NCBI GenBank assembly: GCA_963662155.1
Contig: OY759261.1
Coordinates: 40,751,996 to 40,815,995 of the forward strand
From: Lamellibrachia columna
Taxonomy: Eukaryota > Annelida > Polychaeta > Sabellida > Siboglinidae
DNA: 64,000 nucleotides
Reading direction: 5' to 3'
This document shows, piece by piece, positions 24,890 to 38,029 of this stretch. A model generated the notes under the pieces. It searched no databases, was not told where the DNA came from, and worked only from the letters and a program-made list of their open reading frames with translations. How positions within the stretch are numbered: the first letter of the stretch is position 1; the number at the start of each line of letters is the position of its first letter. A program made the translations under genes and the position numbers.

Positions 24890-25630
24890 CACTAACGTAC
24901 ATTCAACATATATACACATTAAATTATTCGGGGCGATCCTTGCAAAGGACCCCTTCGTCACTACCGTCTGGTACACCTGCTGCGCTTAAGGAGGCAGCGA
25001 CCTCCGTATAGACAGCTTCGCTCATATCCACTTTCAAGTGTTATGAGACAACAAACGAAAATTATTTGCGCGATACGACTCTGCTAGGAACCCTGCCCAA
25101 CAGAGAAGGTCAGAACGTTTGGCCTGGTTCAAAGAACCAGTTACCAGGTTGGACCACGTGGAGGTGTTCTGACATATATATATATATATATGAATTAAAA
25201 AGATACACTCTCAGAGAGAATGAAATTGTACGTGTAAGTAAAAAAAAAATTTCGGTATATTGTGACAATTTATGTGAATTGTGTATAAATAAATATGTTA
25301 AGTGATTAAAAAAATTAAATGTATGAAACATAATATTATGAGTAAGCATAACCAGAGCTCTGGCATAGGCAAAGTCAATCGCCATACTACAATTGTTTTC
25401 TATCTGGCTGTTGCTTTTGCATAGGCGAAGTTCTCGCTCGGCCGAAACGTAAGTATTTTCATGAAACGTGAAACCTTACAAAAACGCCATAAACAGAGCA
25501 ATAAACACGTCTTTCGTGTCTGTATGCATTCTTGTACTGAAGTTACCTGACAATAACCATGTAAAAGTGTGAAATTGTTACCTTTTCGTCAGAACGCTTG
25601 TGCTTGTCAAAATTTGTATATAACCGGATG
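24890..25630. other. Intergenic
   Basis: Short TA run at 25172-25191 and AT-rich sequence. No gene or transposon end recognised. Confidence 0.5.
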
Positions 25631-26058
25631 TTTTGTGAGCGAGATTTTCACACGGGATTCTCATACGTCAATAGAAGGTCAAGCTAAGGCCAAGCATATG
25701 GATTCTTTGTGAAAGTATCCATAAATTACAAATTTATAGCTCATTAGAAAACCGCTTTATAGAAGAAAAGATGGTCGTCATCCTCTGAAAAACAGCAGAG
25801 GTAAAAGTAACTGTTTCTACAACTGTGTGTGAATACTTTATGTAACACATGTAATATACGTAATAAAAAAATTCTTGTTCATATGACTTAAATAATTAAC
25901 TAATTTAATATTGTGTTTCATTATTTAACAAAGGCGCTAGCATGTTGCAGGGGATACTGAGTATTTTTTTTTTCGCAACATTTATTTTAAATAACACTAG
26001 TTAAAAAATCTAATTGAATAAGCACCTCGAACTGAATTTTATATTTTTTATTTTCAGA

Positions 26059-26160
26059 TGTCGTCAACTAAGTCGGGGTCAAAGAAGAACGGGCCGGTCA
26101 TGTATTTGCTTTTAGATAATGTGCATTATGGTTTTAACTGCTTATCCTATATTTAGATAT
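26059..26160 (+). other. Candidate small exon
   Basis: A strong acceptor (TTTTTTATTTTCAG) is followed at once by ATG and a 32-codon frame starting MSSTKSGSKKNG and ending in a stop. It lies inside the long repeat copy. No homology recognised; low confidence. Confidence 0.2.
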
Positions 26161-26182
26161 AATGCCCGTTTGAAGTTGTCCA

Positions 26183-26335
26183 ATGGGGAGCGAGCGAACT
26201 ATAAAGAAGTTCCCGGCTATTACAGAAATGCTTTCCATCGTCAAAGCAACTTATTTTATTAATGGCTTCATATCGGCTGGACTGCCTGGTCCCGAGGACA
26301 TCTTCGACATACCCGGCTTTATCTGCTTACCGTAA
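26183..26335 (+). other. Candidate small exon or ORF
   Basis: A 50-codon frame starting MGSERTIKKFP. The frame's TAA is part of a good donor (TACC/GTAAGA at 26330-26336), so it could be an exon that splices before the stop. No domain recognised. Confidence 0.2.
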
Positions 26336-26472
26336 GAACGAGGCAGTGGCACGTGTGGACTGTGTCAACCGTTACATGGGAATGGCTACACTTTGTTGTT
26401 GAAGTGCCACAAAAAAAAATTACATTATAGGTGAGTCGTTACATCATTGATTGTTACATAAGGAGTAGGCAG

Positions 26473-26607
<135 letters not shown>

Positions 26608-27571
26608 GTATAGAATATATAGATAACAAAAAACTTGATTTAATATATTTTACAACTACCACACAAATCGAATACCCTAACTAAAACTAACTACGACATC
26701 GTTTCTTCGACATTTTCTTCTTTCCTACTTGGCGACATCTGCAAATAAAAAGCAAACATTAAGTTCGACACAATTACAGTAATGGAAGATTCAATAATAA
26801 TTGTAGTGTACTAATCCAACATACGTTCGTTCTGTCCTCAGCGTTTACCATTTTTATATCCACCATTTTTATCTTTACTATATCTATTCAATAAAGTCAA
26901 TTCTTTCGATTATTTGAAGTAGGCATTTTTTTTATATGTACTGCATAAGTTATTACTGCAGATGCAGTTACAACTTTTGGAAATGTTTTGTTTTCCTAAA
27001 CAAATGCAACAAAATATGTGACAGTAATTAATTAAATTTAATATGATCCTTGTTTAATTAATTCATTACACCATGTCTACTGTCCTGACGTATTGTCCAG
27101 AGTCCTGGGACTATGTCGGTACTAGATAGCATGTGAGGGCTCCAGATGTGGAGGATACCTAACTGACCATTGATTGCAATGACTAACAGTGATTCAAGTG
27201 CTTCATAACAAAGAACTCAGGATGGGATCAGTGAAGCCAGGACACATGCAGCATGTCTCATGAGGCAAGGCTAGTCTGGGTCTGACAGAGCAGGGACTGA
27301 GTGAGCAGAGATAAGAAAAAATATATACAATTAAATGTAGCCAGGTAACAGATACTCCTGTGTGTTGCTTTGTTTTATTTTGAGTGAATATTATTGTTGT
27401 TTTTTACAGTTTTCTTCATATTTTTTTTTTATTAATGACCATTGCATATTCACGTGTTGTTGAGTTGTATAAATTACTTTAATTAATAATTTATATTTTT
27501 AAATACGTTATTATTTAATATTAATAAAATAATATGTACTCATACTCATACAAATGTACTCGGCACCAGAT

Positions 27572-27575
<4 letters not shown>

Positions 27576-27603
<28 letters not shown>
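27576..27603. repeat. Short (AT)n microsatellite
   Basis: Fourteen AT dinucleotides. Confidence 0.9.
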
Positions 27604-27606
<3 letters not shown>

Positions 27607-27738
27607 TAAGCACAATGCGCTACAAATGTGTTTAATTTGAATGGAGTTTCAATCATTCAACTTATGTACATGTACTTTTCAAATGTATGCACGTGTATTT
27701 TTTTTTATAAATTTGCAATTTTGTCAGATTGTATAAAC

Positions 27739-27966
27739 TCATTGATACAAAATAAAAACAATGTTGTATATAAACAGGAAATAGGGCCTACCTCCGCTCC
27801 CTTCAATTCGAACGTTTCCTTGATGTCCGACATCACTTTTTCCAAATCCGGTCGGCAACACAGCTAATGTATGCTCGCCATTTGCGATGTTTACGAGCAT
27901 CTCTATCTGTTCGTCCTTCAACGCATATGTGAACTCTTTAAACTTTTGGACAAGGCTTCATGCCAA
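27739..27966 (-). pseudogene. RecQ-like helicase fragment
   Basis: The minus strand reads FKEFTYALKDEQIEMLVNIA, then HTLAVLPTGFGKS. This is the N-terminal Q-like region plus the Walker A motif of RecQ-family superfamily-2 helicases. After GKS the expected continuation is lost. A donor-like GAG/GTAGGC follows at about 27790. Only about 50 recognisable codons remain, so it is an exon fragment or retro-relic. It lies within the long repeat copy and could be cargo of that element. No further helicase motifs were found on either side. Confidence 0.5.
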
Positions 27967-28399
27967 CAGCACGTCATTCCTATTAAAACCTTCGAAAGAA
28001 GTACCGCACAGAAATAATGTATTATGTTGTCTGGCCTCATTCTTCACGCGGCCACCGCCACCCCACACAAGATCGCGTTAGACCATGTGACCCAAAGGCA
28101 ACTTCACGTACACAGTGTGGCGGCTAATTGCGAAATGTTTTCTATGTCACCGATAAAAGTACTCATAAGTAATTATTTGGAGCACATTTCTTCAGTTTCT
28201 TGACGCCCAAGTGTCGGTTGTATGTCACAGAATACACATGTCAAACGGTTAGTGAGTATCTGTTTTAAAACTTAAGTTATTAGTTCCGCAGCCATTTGGC
28301 TACGGAAAGCCCAAATCGGCGTTTACGTAAATCCCGCCGCGGTCGCCCGCCCCAGAGATCAAGAGTGGGGCAGACGAGCCTGCCTAGCTCTGGCCTAAC

Positions 28400-29270
28400 T
28401 CATGCAATCCTGAGCGCAACAAATGGTGGCGCCACATAATGGATAATTCAGGTCAACAGATCAGTGAAGTATCGCCCTCTAGGGACTAGCTTCCCACTCA
28501 ATCCGCGCATTATTTCCTTCATTCTCCGACAGGTTGAAAAGGAAATGCACAAGCATAAATAGGTAAGATGGTTTAACTTTTAAATAATAACATCCCAATT
28601 TCGTTTCAATTTTTACAGAGCCCAGCGACATTGTATATAAATCATTATTACTCATAGCAGGTACTAATATGCGTAACAAACAATATTGTCATAAGTTTAC
28701 GTTGAAAATGCTGAGCGATATTATGGTGATGGTGCTAAGTAAATAGCACCACGCTGAGGATGCAGGCCAGCAAAAAGGAACTATTTATATGCTTTGTACA
28801 GTGCAATGTAGAACTAAAACATAAGGTGTAGATTAAAAAAAATTGCGCACTAAACACGTATGCTGATCGGTGTAGTTTTCAACCTGTTTAATAGAATATG
28901 CCTTTTAAAAAAATCTGAAGAAACATTTTGTAAAAGAAATCGATATACCAAATCACTAACAGCTACTTTATCTATACAATGCAAACAAATTATTAAAACT
29001 GTTGTTTTGAATGAAAAACTTATATTGAACATCCGAACCATGTCGCACGAGGAAACTGTCGGAATTCAACCTATATCTATGGCAAGCCGTACAGACAATG
29101 CTTTTTCATTTTGCATCTTTGTTCCAATTATTTAAACTTTTTTATAACAATCAGGCTTTTCATACACTCTATGAAACACATCCACATATACTTGTATTGA
29201 ATATATAACATTAATGTAGTATTTTACCTCGTATATTTAACACATTTTAATTATTCTTACTTTTATGACA
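28400..29270. other. Intergenic, no gene recognised
   Basis: AT-rich. Short overlapping ORFs on both strands (about 91 and 63 codons near 28.9 kb) show no domain. Confidence 0.5.
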
Positions 29271-29272
29271 AG

Positions 29273-29366
29273 ATTGGCTTGCCACATGTCTACCAGAAAA
29301 AGGGCGATTATTGTCACATGGTCAAGAACGAAACGCACATCAGTTGGCGCTCAATAATAATGTCTG
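29273..29366 (+). other. Candidate internal exon
   Basis: A pyrimidine-rich tract and AG (29271-29272) precede an open frame that reads GLPHVYQKKGDYCHMVKNET and ends at a strong donor (CTG/GTAAGTATG, 29367). I do not recognise the protein and found no neighbouring exon. Confidence 0.25.
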
Positions 29367-29639
29367 GTAAGTATGCAAAGTCGGTTTTTTAGCAAGGTAT
29401 TAATATCATAAAAGTGTTCCGTCTTATAATATATGTCAAAATATATTTTGCTCAGACAAGATTCTGTATCATTATTGTCGTAAACAGATGCTGTGGCGTC
29501 TCTAATGCGATATCAAGCGAGATTTCAATGGGTTGAAAACAGGAATGGCTTGAAAACTGCACCAATAACTATATTTACCTACCGTAGTTGTAAATCTCAA
29601 CTCATTGAGACTCGGTCACAGTTGTAGCATGGCCCTACC

Positions 29640-29750
29640 TGCCCTAGCCTAGGTAGGATCTGTCCTGTTCATACTGTACAATGGCATTACCCCCATTTTA
29701 TCTCTCATCCGCCTTTTTGCAGATGATTTACAATTACTTCCACAACCGAC
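29640..29750 (+). mobile_element. LINE reverse transcriptase relic
   Basis: The plus strand reads SVLFILYNGITPILSLIRLF followed by ADDLQLLPQPT, that is, the catalytic F-A-D-D strand of a Jockey/CR1-type reverse transcriptase. About 35 codons remain. Confidence 0.6.
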
Positions 29751-29759
29751 TACAAAAAA

Positions 29760-32029
29760 ACAGGCTACAAAAAACAGGCTGACTACATTTTCATGAATAA
29801 AGACTAAAGTATGAGTAAAGTACATTGATGATGGCTAAGTATGAATACATGGCTAAAAGTTGCGATTGAGTATGAATGCAATTATATCTTGCATGATATA
29901 GTAGTAATGATGCGTTTTTTAAATAAACAATATAAGCAATTCCAATTATCTCTTGAAAATCACTTTCAATCCCATAATGGATTTGAACCTTTTATAAATG
30001 AGGCGTCAAATTACCATTGTGCACAATGAAATGTTCTTGCCAGTCTAGACATGGATCTATTAATGTTTTGGGATGGGGTGGATTAGCAACTGCCAATGTG
30101 ATGAATGACTTTGTAGGCTTCTTGGCTTCATTACACAAACAAACCTGCTTTGGTAACTAACACAACTGTGGATATTAATTAGGGGTTTCTGACTGGAAAG
30201 GGAACCAAAAAATGATGCCTCTTTCAGTCAATGAGCAGAAAAGTAATAGTTGTTAATGGTTTGATAAAATGAGAAGTTAAATAATGTTTACAATAGCATT
30301 GAATAAATACTCACATGTACTTGTAATGTACTCATAATCAGGCCTCTGGTCTATTACATTGCAATATAATAGATTACTGTTACTTAGTTTTCTTTCTACT
30401 ACTATTACTATTACATGCTGAAGGCAATGCTATCTATTACTATTACTATTGCATTTTCCATTGGAACTATTTTTTAATAATTTTTACAGTATCATTTAAT
30501 AAATACTCACATGTACATGTAATGTACTCATAATATGTGAGAACATTGAACATGAGTACAAGTACGAGTATGAGTACATTACCATAATTTATATGAATAT
30601 GAATATGTGTTTGAGTACAATAGTGCCGAGTACTTCGTCCCCAGTGAGGGGCATTCCATCTCACATCAACCAAGGCATGTTGCACTCATAGTTTTTAATT
30701 CAACTAAACTTTTACCAGTGAAGCTACATAACAATATAACCATGCATATAGATTCCCTATTCAATTGGCTTAATGCTGAACAAATATTTCAGATGGATGC
30801 ATTTTGTGTTTTTATCTAATCTAAAGATTACAACACAATATCAAACTATATAGGGGTAAAATCAACCCACATGGTCAAATAGTTGATGTCTCAGAATGTC
30901 CTTAAATTTTAATCAATACCTAAGTATACCTGAGCTCTTCTGTAATTATTAGAATTACAAATATATATGTTATATTTTCGTGTCCCTCATATACAAATTG
31001 TCGTTTGTCCTATAATTCTTGAATTTTGCATAGATAACATGTACGAACATGTCCATACCTTCAGCACATTTTAATTAAGTAGCTTCTAAACTCAAGTAAA
31101 AAAAAATAACGCTTTACAGATACATTTTGCATGCTAATCTTCGTCTTTTGCAGAAGTGATCAGGTGTAGCTATTTATTCATTGGTTAAAGTTTAAGTAAA
31201 TTATGAGACATAAACTTTTTGACCATTGGTTGATTTGATATGGAATGATCCATATGTTATATTTCTATATATCAACTGGATAATTTTATTTCCATTTGAA
31301 GCTGCAATACCAAGCTGCTTTACATGCTTCAGTGAATGAATGAATAGGCTTGTGTGAAATGGATGGCTCTTGGTGCTAGCTTCAAATGACAAATTAGCCA
31401 TATAGCAATCACACTGTCACAGTGTCTCCTGCTAATTGTGCTAAAGTTCATTGACTGTCACGATTCAGATATTAATCCATTTTATCAGCACTGTTGGGAA
31501 ATAAATAAATATGTATGTATGAGAAAGACTGAACATAATACTTGTCCAGGTCCCAGTATGTCAAAAATGATATTTTTGGTCTGATTATTTTTAATGAAAT
31601 TGAATTTTGGTGTGATTGAAATGTTCAATTGTAATAGCAGAGTAATTGCTCAATTACTATTACTTTGCTTTCTATTACTATAACTATTACATTGCGTTCT
31701 GTTCCATCTATTACTTGAACAATTGTAATCGTTACTATTACATATCACTATTACACCGGGCCTGGACTTGATTATGCCATCCCCGATACTGAGGGTTTTT
31801 AATTTAACTTAGTGGTAATCTTTGATGTGGCACTTTGTCCAAAGCTTGCTGAACATTTTATTAGATAATATCTACTGGTGATCTGTTATCTATCCATTTA
31901 GAGATTTGTTCCAAAAGCATAACATATTTTTATTTTGTTAAGCATGACCAGCCTTAGACCAGACAGGTTGACGTATAGTGGCATGGGAACTAGTATCAAT
32001 GTAAAGATTAAAATATTAACGGCTGGCTA
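29760..32029. other. Intergenic with old repeats
   Basis: No gene seen. 30345-31770 is bounded by CAGGCC-like sequences and filled with TAATAGTAATAG-type motifs (30340-30460 and 31600-31770), perhaps a decayed hAT-like element without clear target duplication. 30790-31240 shares sequence with the duplicated arm ends near 47.0-47.2 kb (TTTTGTGTTTTTATCTAATC). Confidence 0.4.
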
Positions 32030-32131
32030 ATATTAACCAGGGTTAAAAAAAGTGATTTTTTAAAATCAGATTTGTTTTTATTTCAAATCAGATTTTTTTA
32101 TTATATATATTTTTTAATCTGGTACATAGAC

Positions 32132-32134
<3 letters not shown>

Positions 32135-32210
<76 letters not shown>
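32135..32210. repeat. (AT)n microsatellite hosting an insertion
   Basis: AT run interrupted by the pogo-like element; it resumes at 33212-33235 on the far side. Confidence 0.95.
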
Positions 32211-32213
<3 letters not shown>

Positions 32214-33211
32214 TCGCGCCTCGTTATAACGCGGTAGTCGGGGTCCACGACTTCGGACCGCGTTGTAAGCGAGGCGCGTTAGGTGTTCTCATATCTGCCA
32301 CCAGGGAGCTACTAAACAACAGCGACCGCCGCCCGCTGCACCAAGTCCATGAACCCTGTCGAAGCCCCGTGTGCTTGCAGCATTGTCTTATACGGCAATA
32401 TGCAGTTTATGGAACTTATTAAACGCGTATACTAGCATCAACGTGTATTATTTTTAAATGTCACACCCTCTTGACTCTTGAACTGAATAAAACACATGTA
32501 CGTATACCGTTATGGAATAGATCTACTACGATGATGACGTACTGAACCAACAGGCCTACGAATCGAAAATAATAACCTGGACCAGAGCAGCCGAAAACGT
32601 ATATGATTTGACAAACGTAGTATGCAAGCTGATAAAACACAGAAAAAGACAATAGGTAGAATTAATAATTGTTTCACTTCGTCTTTCAACCGATCTCGAC
32701 CGAAGCATAAATTTATTACGCACCACTTAACATCGATTCATCATTTCATATGCAGATGACGAATTCGTATTTTCGCCACCGGTAGCGCCTTGGGTTAGGA
32801 ATTTGGCATGTTGGTTTCGCGCCGCGAAAACGGTTAAATTTACAATGTAACGGAAGCATGTAATTTCACCTAAATGTTATATTGGTACTGCTTGTTAAAT
32901 GCATTTAAAACGGTTGATCTGATTCTTACGCCAGGCATATTTGTGAATCTCGATTGCAATTTACAAACCGTCGAAGCGAAGCCAGCGACAGCGATTGATG
33001 TCGGCGGCAGCGCAAAACAAACAACACGTTGATACTCGTTCATTGACATTGTTCACCTAATGTTTCTTGAGAATTGTCAAAGCAATTCTAAGTAGGTTTA
33101 AGCGGGCCCATTTGACATTTTCCCCTGGCGGCAGAAATTCGGGGTCCACGACCGACCGCGTTATATCCGAATCCGCGTAATAACGGGGCGCGTTATAACG
33201 AGGCGCGACTG
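32211..33211. mobile_element. pogo/Tigger-like non-autonomous element
   Basis: The ends share a perfect 23-bp inverted repeat starting CAGTCGCGCCTCGTTATAAC. Further inside, both carry GGGGTCCACGAC blocks in inverted orientation. TA flanks both sides, but the insertion is in a TA repeat, so the duplication cannot be proven. The length is 1,001 bp with no transposase. CAG-starting repeats with CTCGTTATAACG wording are characteristic of Tc1/mariner-group pogo-like families. Confidence 0.8.
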
Positions 33212-33515
33212 TATATATATATATATATATATATATTCAGAAAGGGAATAGCTCAACCATCAGGCTATCTGGTGACAATACAACAACACAAGTGTGCGCA
33301 CATTGTGCTTTTCTATTAAAAACACACAAAACTTTGTTGATCTCGATGCTTGTAAATAATTAATTGTGTTAAATTCATTTAAATCAGCAATAAAAAAAAT
33401 CGGAAATAAAAAATCATAAATCAATTATTATTTTTATTTTTTACAGTGGTTTAAATAATGATTTAAATCAATGATTTAAATTAAATGATTTAAATCAAAC
33501 AACCTTGATATTAAC

Positions 33516-34430
33516 CCTTCTGTAAGTAGAAGGACACGTCCCCCCCTTCTTGTTCATAAGTAGAACAAACTATGACTGACTGAGACCCCCCACCAATAAG
33601 GCTATATCCGCCCCTGATATTATTACAAGAATGCCTGTGTGAGCGTGTGTGATATATGTATCTGTGTGCAATCATATTTCACATGATCTATAACACAGCT
33701 GAAACAACTGTCATAGAATTCTGCCAGGGGCCGAAATGACTGTAGCTGATTTCAATTCTGAAGCAGATTTCAGGATTAGACAGACATACACATACTTATG
33801 TACTTTATTTGACTCTTTTGCATACATATTTATATGTTGGAGAGAAAAAACATCGTAATATATGCTAAGTCACACAGTTCCAAGCCTGCAGAGGTGGTGG
33901 AAATGGGAGGGAGGAATAGACAATTGATAGTTTACTGGGAACCATGGCAGGGAATAAATGGCTAATCATTCAGGTAGGCCAGAATGGAAATAGATTGTCC
34001 ACTGGTGGGGTCACTGGGAAGATAACCTGGTAGATAATTACAGCTACCACTAATCACTCTCTGGCTGTAGACATTTAGGGCTGCCATTGCTAATGTTTAC
34101 TCCCCCCTATAGAGCTGTCACCCCACCCCACCCCAACAATGGGAACACAACACCAGTGGGTCATTTGTCTGCATTGTTTCATTGAACAGATAATTTCTGA
34201 TGTATCAACTTATAGACCACTTGGTCTTTTCATGTTCATTGACCTATAGAGCACTTTTTACCAATGGCATCTTGTGAAAGTGAATCTAACAATAATAATT
34301 ATTCAAATAATTACGCATGCATTTGATCGTGCATTTGATTGTACATTTAACAAATCAAACGACTGTGGGTCGCATTCAAATGCAAATGTTTAAAGTACAC
34401 ATTCAAATGCAAATGCATTTGAATGCGTAA
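33516..34430. other. Intergenic, no gene recognised
   Basis: No ORF or repeat of note; mixed composition with a C-rich stretch at about 34105-34135. Confidence 0.5.
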
Positions 34431-34432
34431 TG

Positions 34433-34916
34433 TTTGTAGGTCAGAAGCCCTCTAGGTCAAAAACCCCTAGGTCAAAAGCCCTCACCCCTTACTTTGTAAA
34501 AGGTCAAAAGCCCTCGCATTGAGATTTTTTTATTATTTAGTAATATATTATTATTATATTACTATTAATATAATAAATAATTTTAATTTGGTGAATGATA
34601 TCAAACAAAATAATACATTTTAGTAATTATTTTGTGCTTTATTAGACATTGTATCAGATGAAAGTGAATCTCTATATAATTTGTAAGCCTACAAAACAGC
34701 TACAAGAGAAGGTTGTCGACCTGGAAGTGAATCTCTATATGCTATATAGTTGTACTGAATGAACTCATGAACATGAATGTGAATTACTATAATGTGAATA
34801 AACTCATGACTATGATTGTGAATGGATGTACTTATCGTGTTCAATATACTCCATGGAAATCAATGTTGGTCAATCAAAATGTTTCTGTTCATTACACTAC
34901 AATGTGGCTATTCAAC

Positions 34917-34986
<70 letters not shown>

Positions 34987-35093
34987 ATAAGAGGGCTTTT
35001 GACCCAAGGGTAAAATATCAGATAAATATATATATATATAAAATGTGAGGGCTTTTGACCTAGGGGATTTTGACCTAGAGGGTTTTTGGTCGT
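34433..35093. mobile_element. MITE with iterated GGTCAAAAGCCC ends
   Basis: The left end (34435 to about 34515) and right end (about 34988-35090) carry inverted degenerate repeats of TAGGTCAAAAGCCCT. The segment CCCTCTAGGTCAAAA is shared. The architecture is like that of the Mutator-like element at 11.1 kb. The interior is AT-rich with an (AT)n run (34921-34978) and no ORF. No clean target duplication was found. Confidence 0.65.
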
Positions 35094-35439
35094 ATTGTAC
35101 ATGTATTGTGTGTGGGAGGGTGGGTGGATGGGTGGGTGTGTGCAGTAGTGATATTTAATATATAAGTTACAAAACCATGTAAATTGTGAGTGTAGATTTC
35201 GTTTTTTTTTCTAAATCAGATGCATTATTGATCATATGTAGCAAAGTGTATATGATCCTTTTTCCGCAAATTCATGTTGTACCCTGGTTGTGTGTATGTT
35301 GTATTGTCCATGTGTGTAATAATTGTGAATACTATAGTTTTGTTGAAGTTGTAAGTTTTGAAGGTAGACAGGATGTTTGTAGTGTTTTAATTTATGATAC
35401 AATTTTAATTCTTGTTATTTTAATAGGTGTTCTATTTTG

Positions 35440-38020
35440 AGTAATTGAAGACCTTTGAACAGTGGTTTAGTGTGAGCATTATATTTTCATATAGTTTCTT
35501 TTGAAGTTTTTGCATTCTATCACATTTGTAGCCCCATACCATTATGCCATTGTTTAAGTGTGGCAATATATGTGTTTTGTACAATATGACCTTTATATTA
35601 AGAGGTAATAACCTTTTTAGTCTATGTTGAATACCAATCGTCCTTGAAAACCTATTTGAAATGTTGTCGATGTAACTTTTTCTCATTGCTCATTAAAACT
35701 TATTTCAAGAAAAGTTAATTTAAACACTCTATCAATAGTTATGTTATCTATTTTTAGTAAAGGGGAAGTCACAACTTTTCTTCTGGTTCTTTTGAAAATC
35801 ATATGCTTTGTTTTGTTAACATCGATACATAATTTGTTTAGTTTTAGCCATTCACTAACGTTCAGTTCTATATTAATAAATTAGTCTGCATTTCCATTTT
35901 GTTCACACATGGGGAAATGAATCTAGTATACTTGAGAAAGTGGTATCATCGGCATACATTATAAAATAGAACTTTGGCCATGGCAAAGTAATTCAACTAA
36001 ATGTTTATAATAAACAATAGTGGGGGTAGAATCGAACCTTGAGTTACACCTGTTGAAATAGTAAGCATTTCTGATTTGGCATCCTCTATTTCCACATACT
36101 GTTTTCTATTTGTTTGATGACTTCTTATTAAACTTAAATCTACTCCCTTTACGCCATAATATTGTAATTGTTCTAATAATACTGTATGATCTACTGTGTC
36201 GAAAGCTTTGGAATATTTATATGTATTTAATTTTTATCAGTTTGTGCCATTATTCTATCGGTTAATTCAAGAGCAGCAAATTCGGTGCAATGCTCTGTTC
36301 CGAATCCATATTGTTTATCGAACAAGAGATTTTGCGTTAAAAAATATATTTAGTTTGGTGTAAATCTTTTCAATTGTTGAAATAACTGGTAAGAGGGATA
36401 TTGGTCTGCATTTGCCAAATTGGGTATTGTCACTTTTTTAATTGGAATCACTTGAGCAATTTTAAGTTTGTCAGGGAAGATACCCATAGTTAACATTTGA
36501 TTAGTAATTAGCGTTAATGATTTATCAGTGCTGGTTTAACCAAGTGTAATAATCGTAATGAAATACCATCATACCCACAACTTGCATATTATCTATTGTT
36601 TTCGAAATTGTTTCTTCATCAATATGTTCAAAATTTAATTAATTTCTATTTTTCTCTTTCAGGTAATATCTTAAATGTTTTATTTATGGGATTTCAGATT
36701 TTTCTGCTTGATTTGGGCCAATATTGGTATAAAAAAATTTATTTTCTGCTTGATTTGGGCCAATATTGGTATAAAAAAATTAAATGTGTTTGCAATGGCC
36801 GTCATGTTTGTTACAACTTCTGCATTAGTTATACATGATTTTGGGAACGTTTTCTTTTCGTGTATTCATAATGCATTTGTTCTGTACGTATGCTTTTGTT
36901 AAGAATGTTATTGTACGTTGTCAGGTTAGTCCGAATTGTTTAGTGTTTAGGTGAACCAAACTGCGTCGTTTTGAATGCTGTTATGTAACTTGTCTCTGTA
37001 TTGTACATATTTCAGCAAAACTAGAGTAATCCATGTTGTCTTTTTGTGCTTATGTTTTTTTTTTATTTAATTATTTAATTGATTCATCTAGGATATTATC
37101 ATTTATGTTTGGGTCGACAGAAGGCGATTGATTAAATTTATTGTAAACTTCTGATGCGATGATTTCATGTATGAAATCGGAAATTGCCTTTTGATTTTGT
37201 ATTTTAATATGTTTTGGTGATGGTTCCTCGTGGGGAACTGTGTTTAGAAAGGCAAAATACGGCCGCTGGTCCGATAATTGTTTAGTTAGAATACCTGGCA
37301 TAGGCTTTATTGTACAGTCGGCTGATTTACATAAAATTTTATCTATTAGAGTTTCATTATTGTTTGAAAACCTTGTAGGAAGTGTAATATGGAGGTAAAA
37401 GTAAAAGCTATAATATATTAATATACAAAAATAATCACCAAAACCTCTTTCTTTTATTTTAAGGTTTATTTTAAAATCACCTGCAATATTGACATCAGAG
37501 TTTGTTTACTTAAATAATTATATAATTAGTGTGTATTCACTAAACATTTTTTTTATAATTTTCGTTGAGATATCTTTGAGGTCGGTAAATATGACCTATT
37601 ATTTTATCTTTTAAGAGCCCACCACCTGTTATTTTTAAACTGTCCTTTCCAATGTTGAAACTGATTTAGGGACAACATTATTTTGTAGTTAAATGTTTTG
37701 TTTAAATAAATGACTAACCCACCTTTGTTGCTACATGTTTTGCCTTGCGCAATGCAATGGTATCCTTCGATCTACAAAAGTGATGTCATCAATATATGAA
37801 AGCCAACTTTCCTGTAGGCATATTAAGCTAATTTAAAATTGTATCTGATTAAATTCGTCTAAGAAGGCTTCTATTTCACAGAATTTTTAATTGATAGATT
37901 CTATGTTTGAGCTTAGTGTACTAAAACAGTCTTTATTTCTTTCAGCCCATAATTTAAAGTTGTCAAGCTCATAATATGGGGAATGACGTATTGGAACAGG
38001 AACAGGAAATATTTACCAAA
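35440..38020 (-). mobile_element. Decayed Jockey/CR1-like LINE
   Basis: On the minus strand, RT motifs are visible: KAFDTVDHTVLLEQLQYYG (about 36215-36150), GVTQGSILPPLLF (about 36050) and MYADDTTFSS (YADD at 35945-35956). An RT tail reads IQHRLKRLLPLNIK and HILPHLNNGIMVWG (35432-35686). Upstream, an SDVNIAGDF block at about 37490 marks the endonuclease domain. Stops and frameshifts are everywhere. A 47-bp direct duplication lies at about 36700-36785. Confidence 0.8.
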
Positions 38021-38029
38021 GACATAACA

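Larger units (their letters stand above)
32038..33507. mobile_element. hAT-type non-autonomous transposon
   Basis: A perfect 8-bp duplication ATATTAAC flanks it (32030-32037 and 33508-33515). The ends are CAGGGTT on the left and, inverted, CAAGGTTG on the right, followed in both cases by GATTT/TTTAAATCA repeats. Eight-base duplications with CA-G-rich ends are the hAT signature. No transposase was seen. It has been split by an AT microsatellite and a pogo-like insertion. Confidence 0.8.

Noticed and set aside
30345..31770. hAT-like element bounded by CAGGCC ends
   Set aside because: Ends are similar but no 8-bp duplication was found and the interior is too decayed to call.
34420..35105. Target-site duplication for the GGTCAAAAGCCC element
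   Set aside because: Flanks agree only partly (GTAATGTTT versus GTATTGTAC); not convincing.
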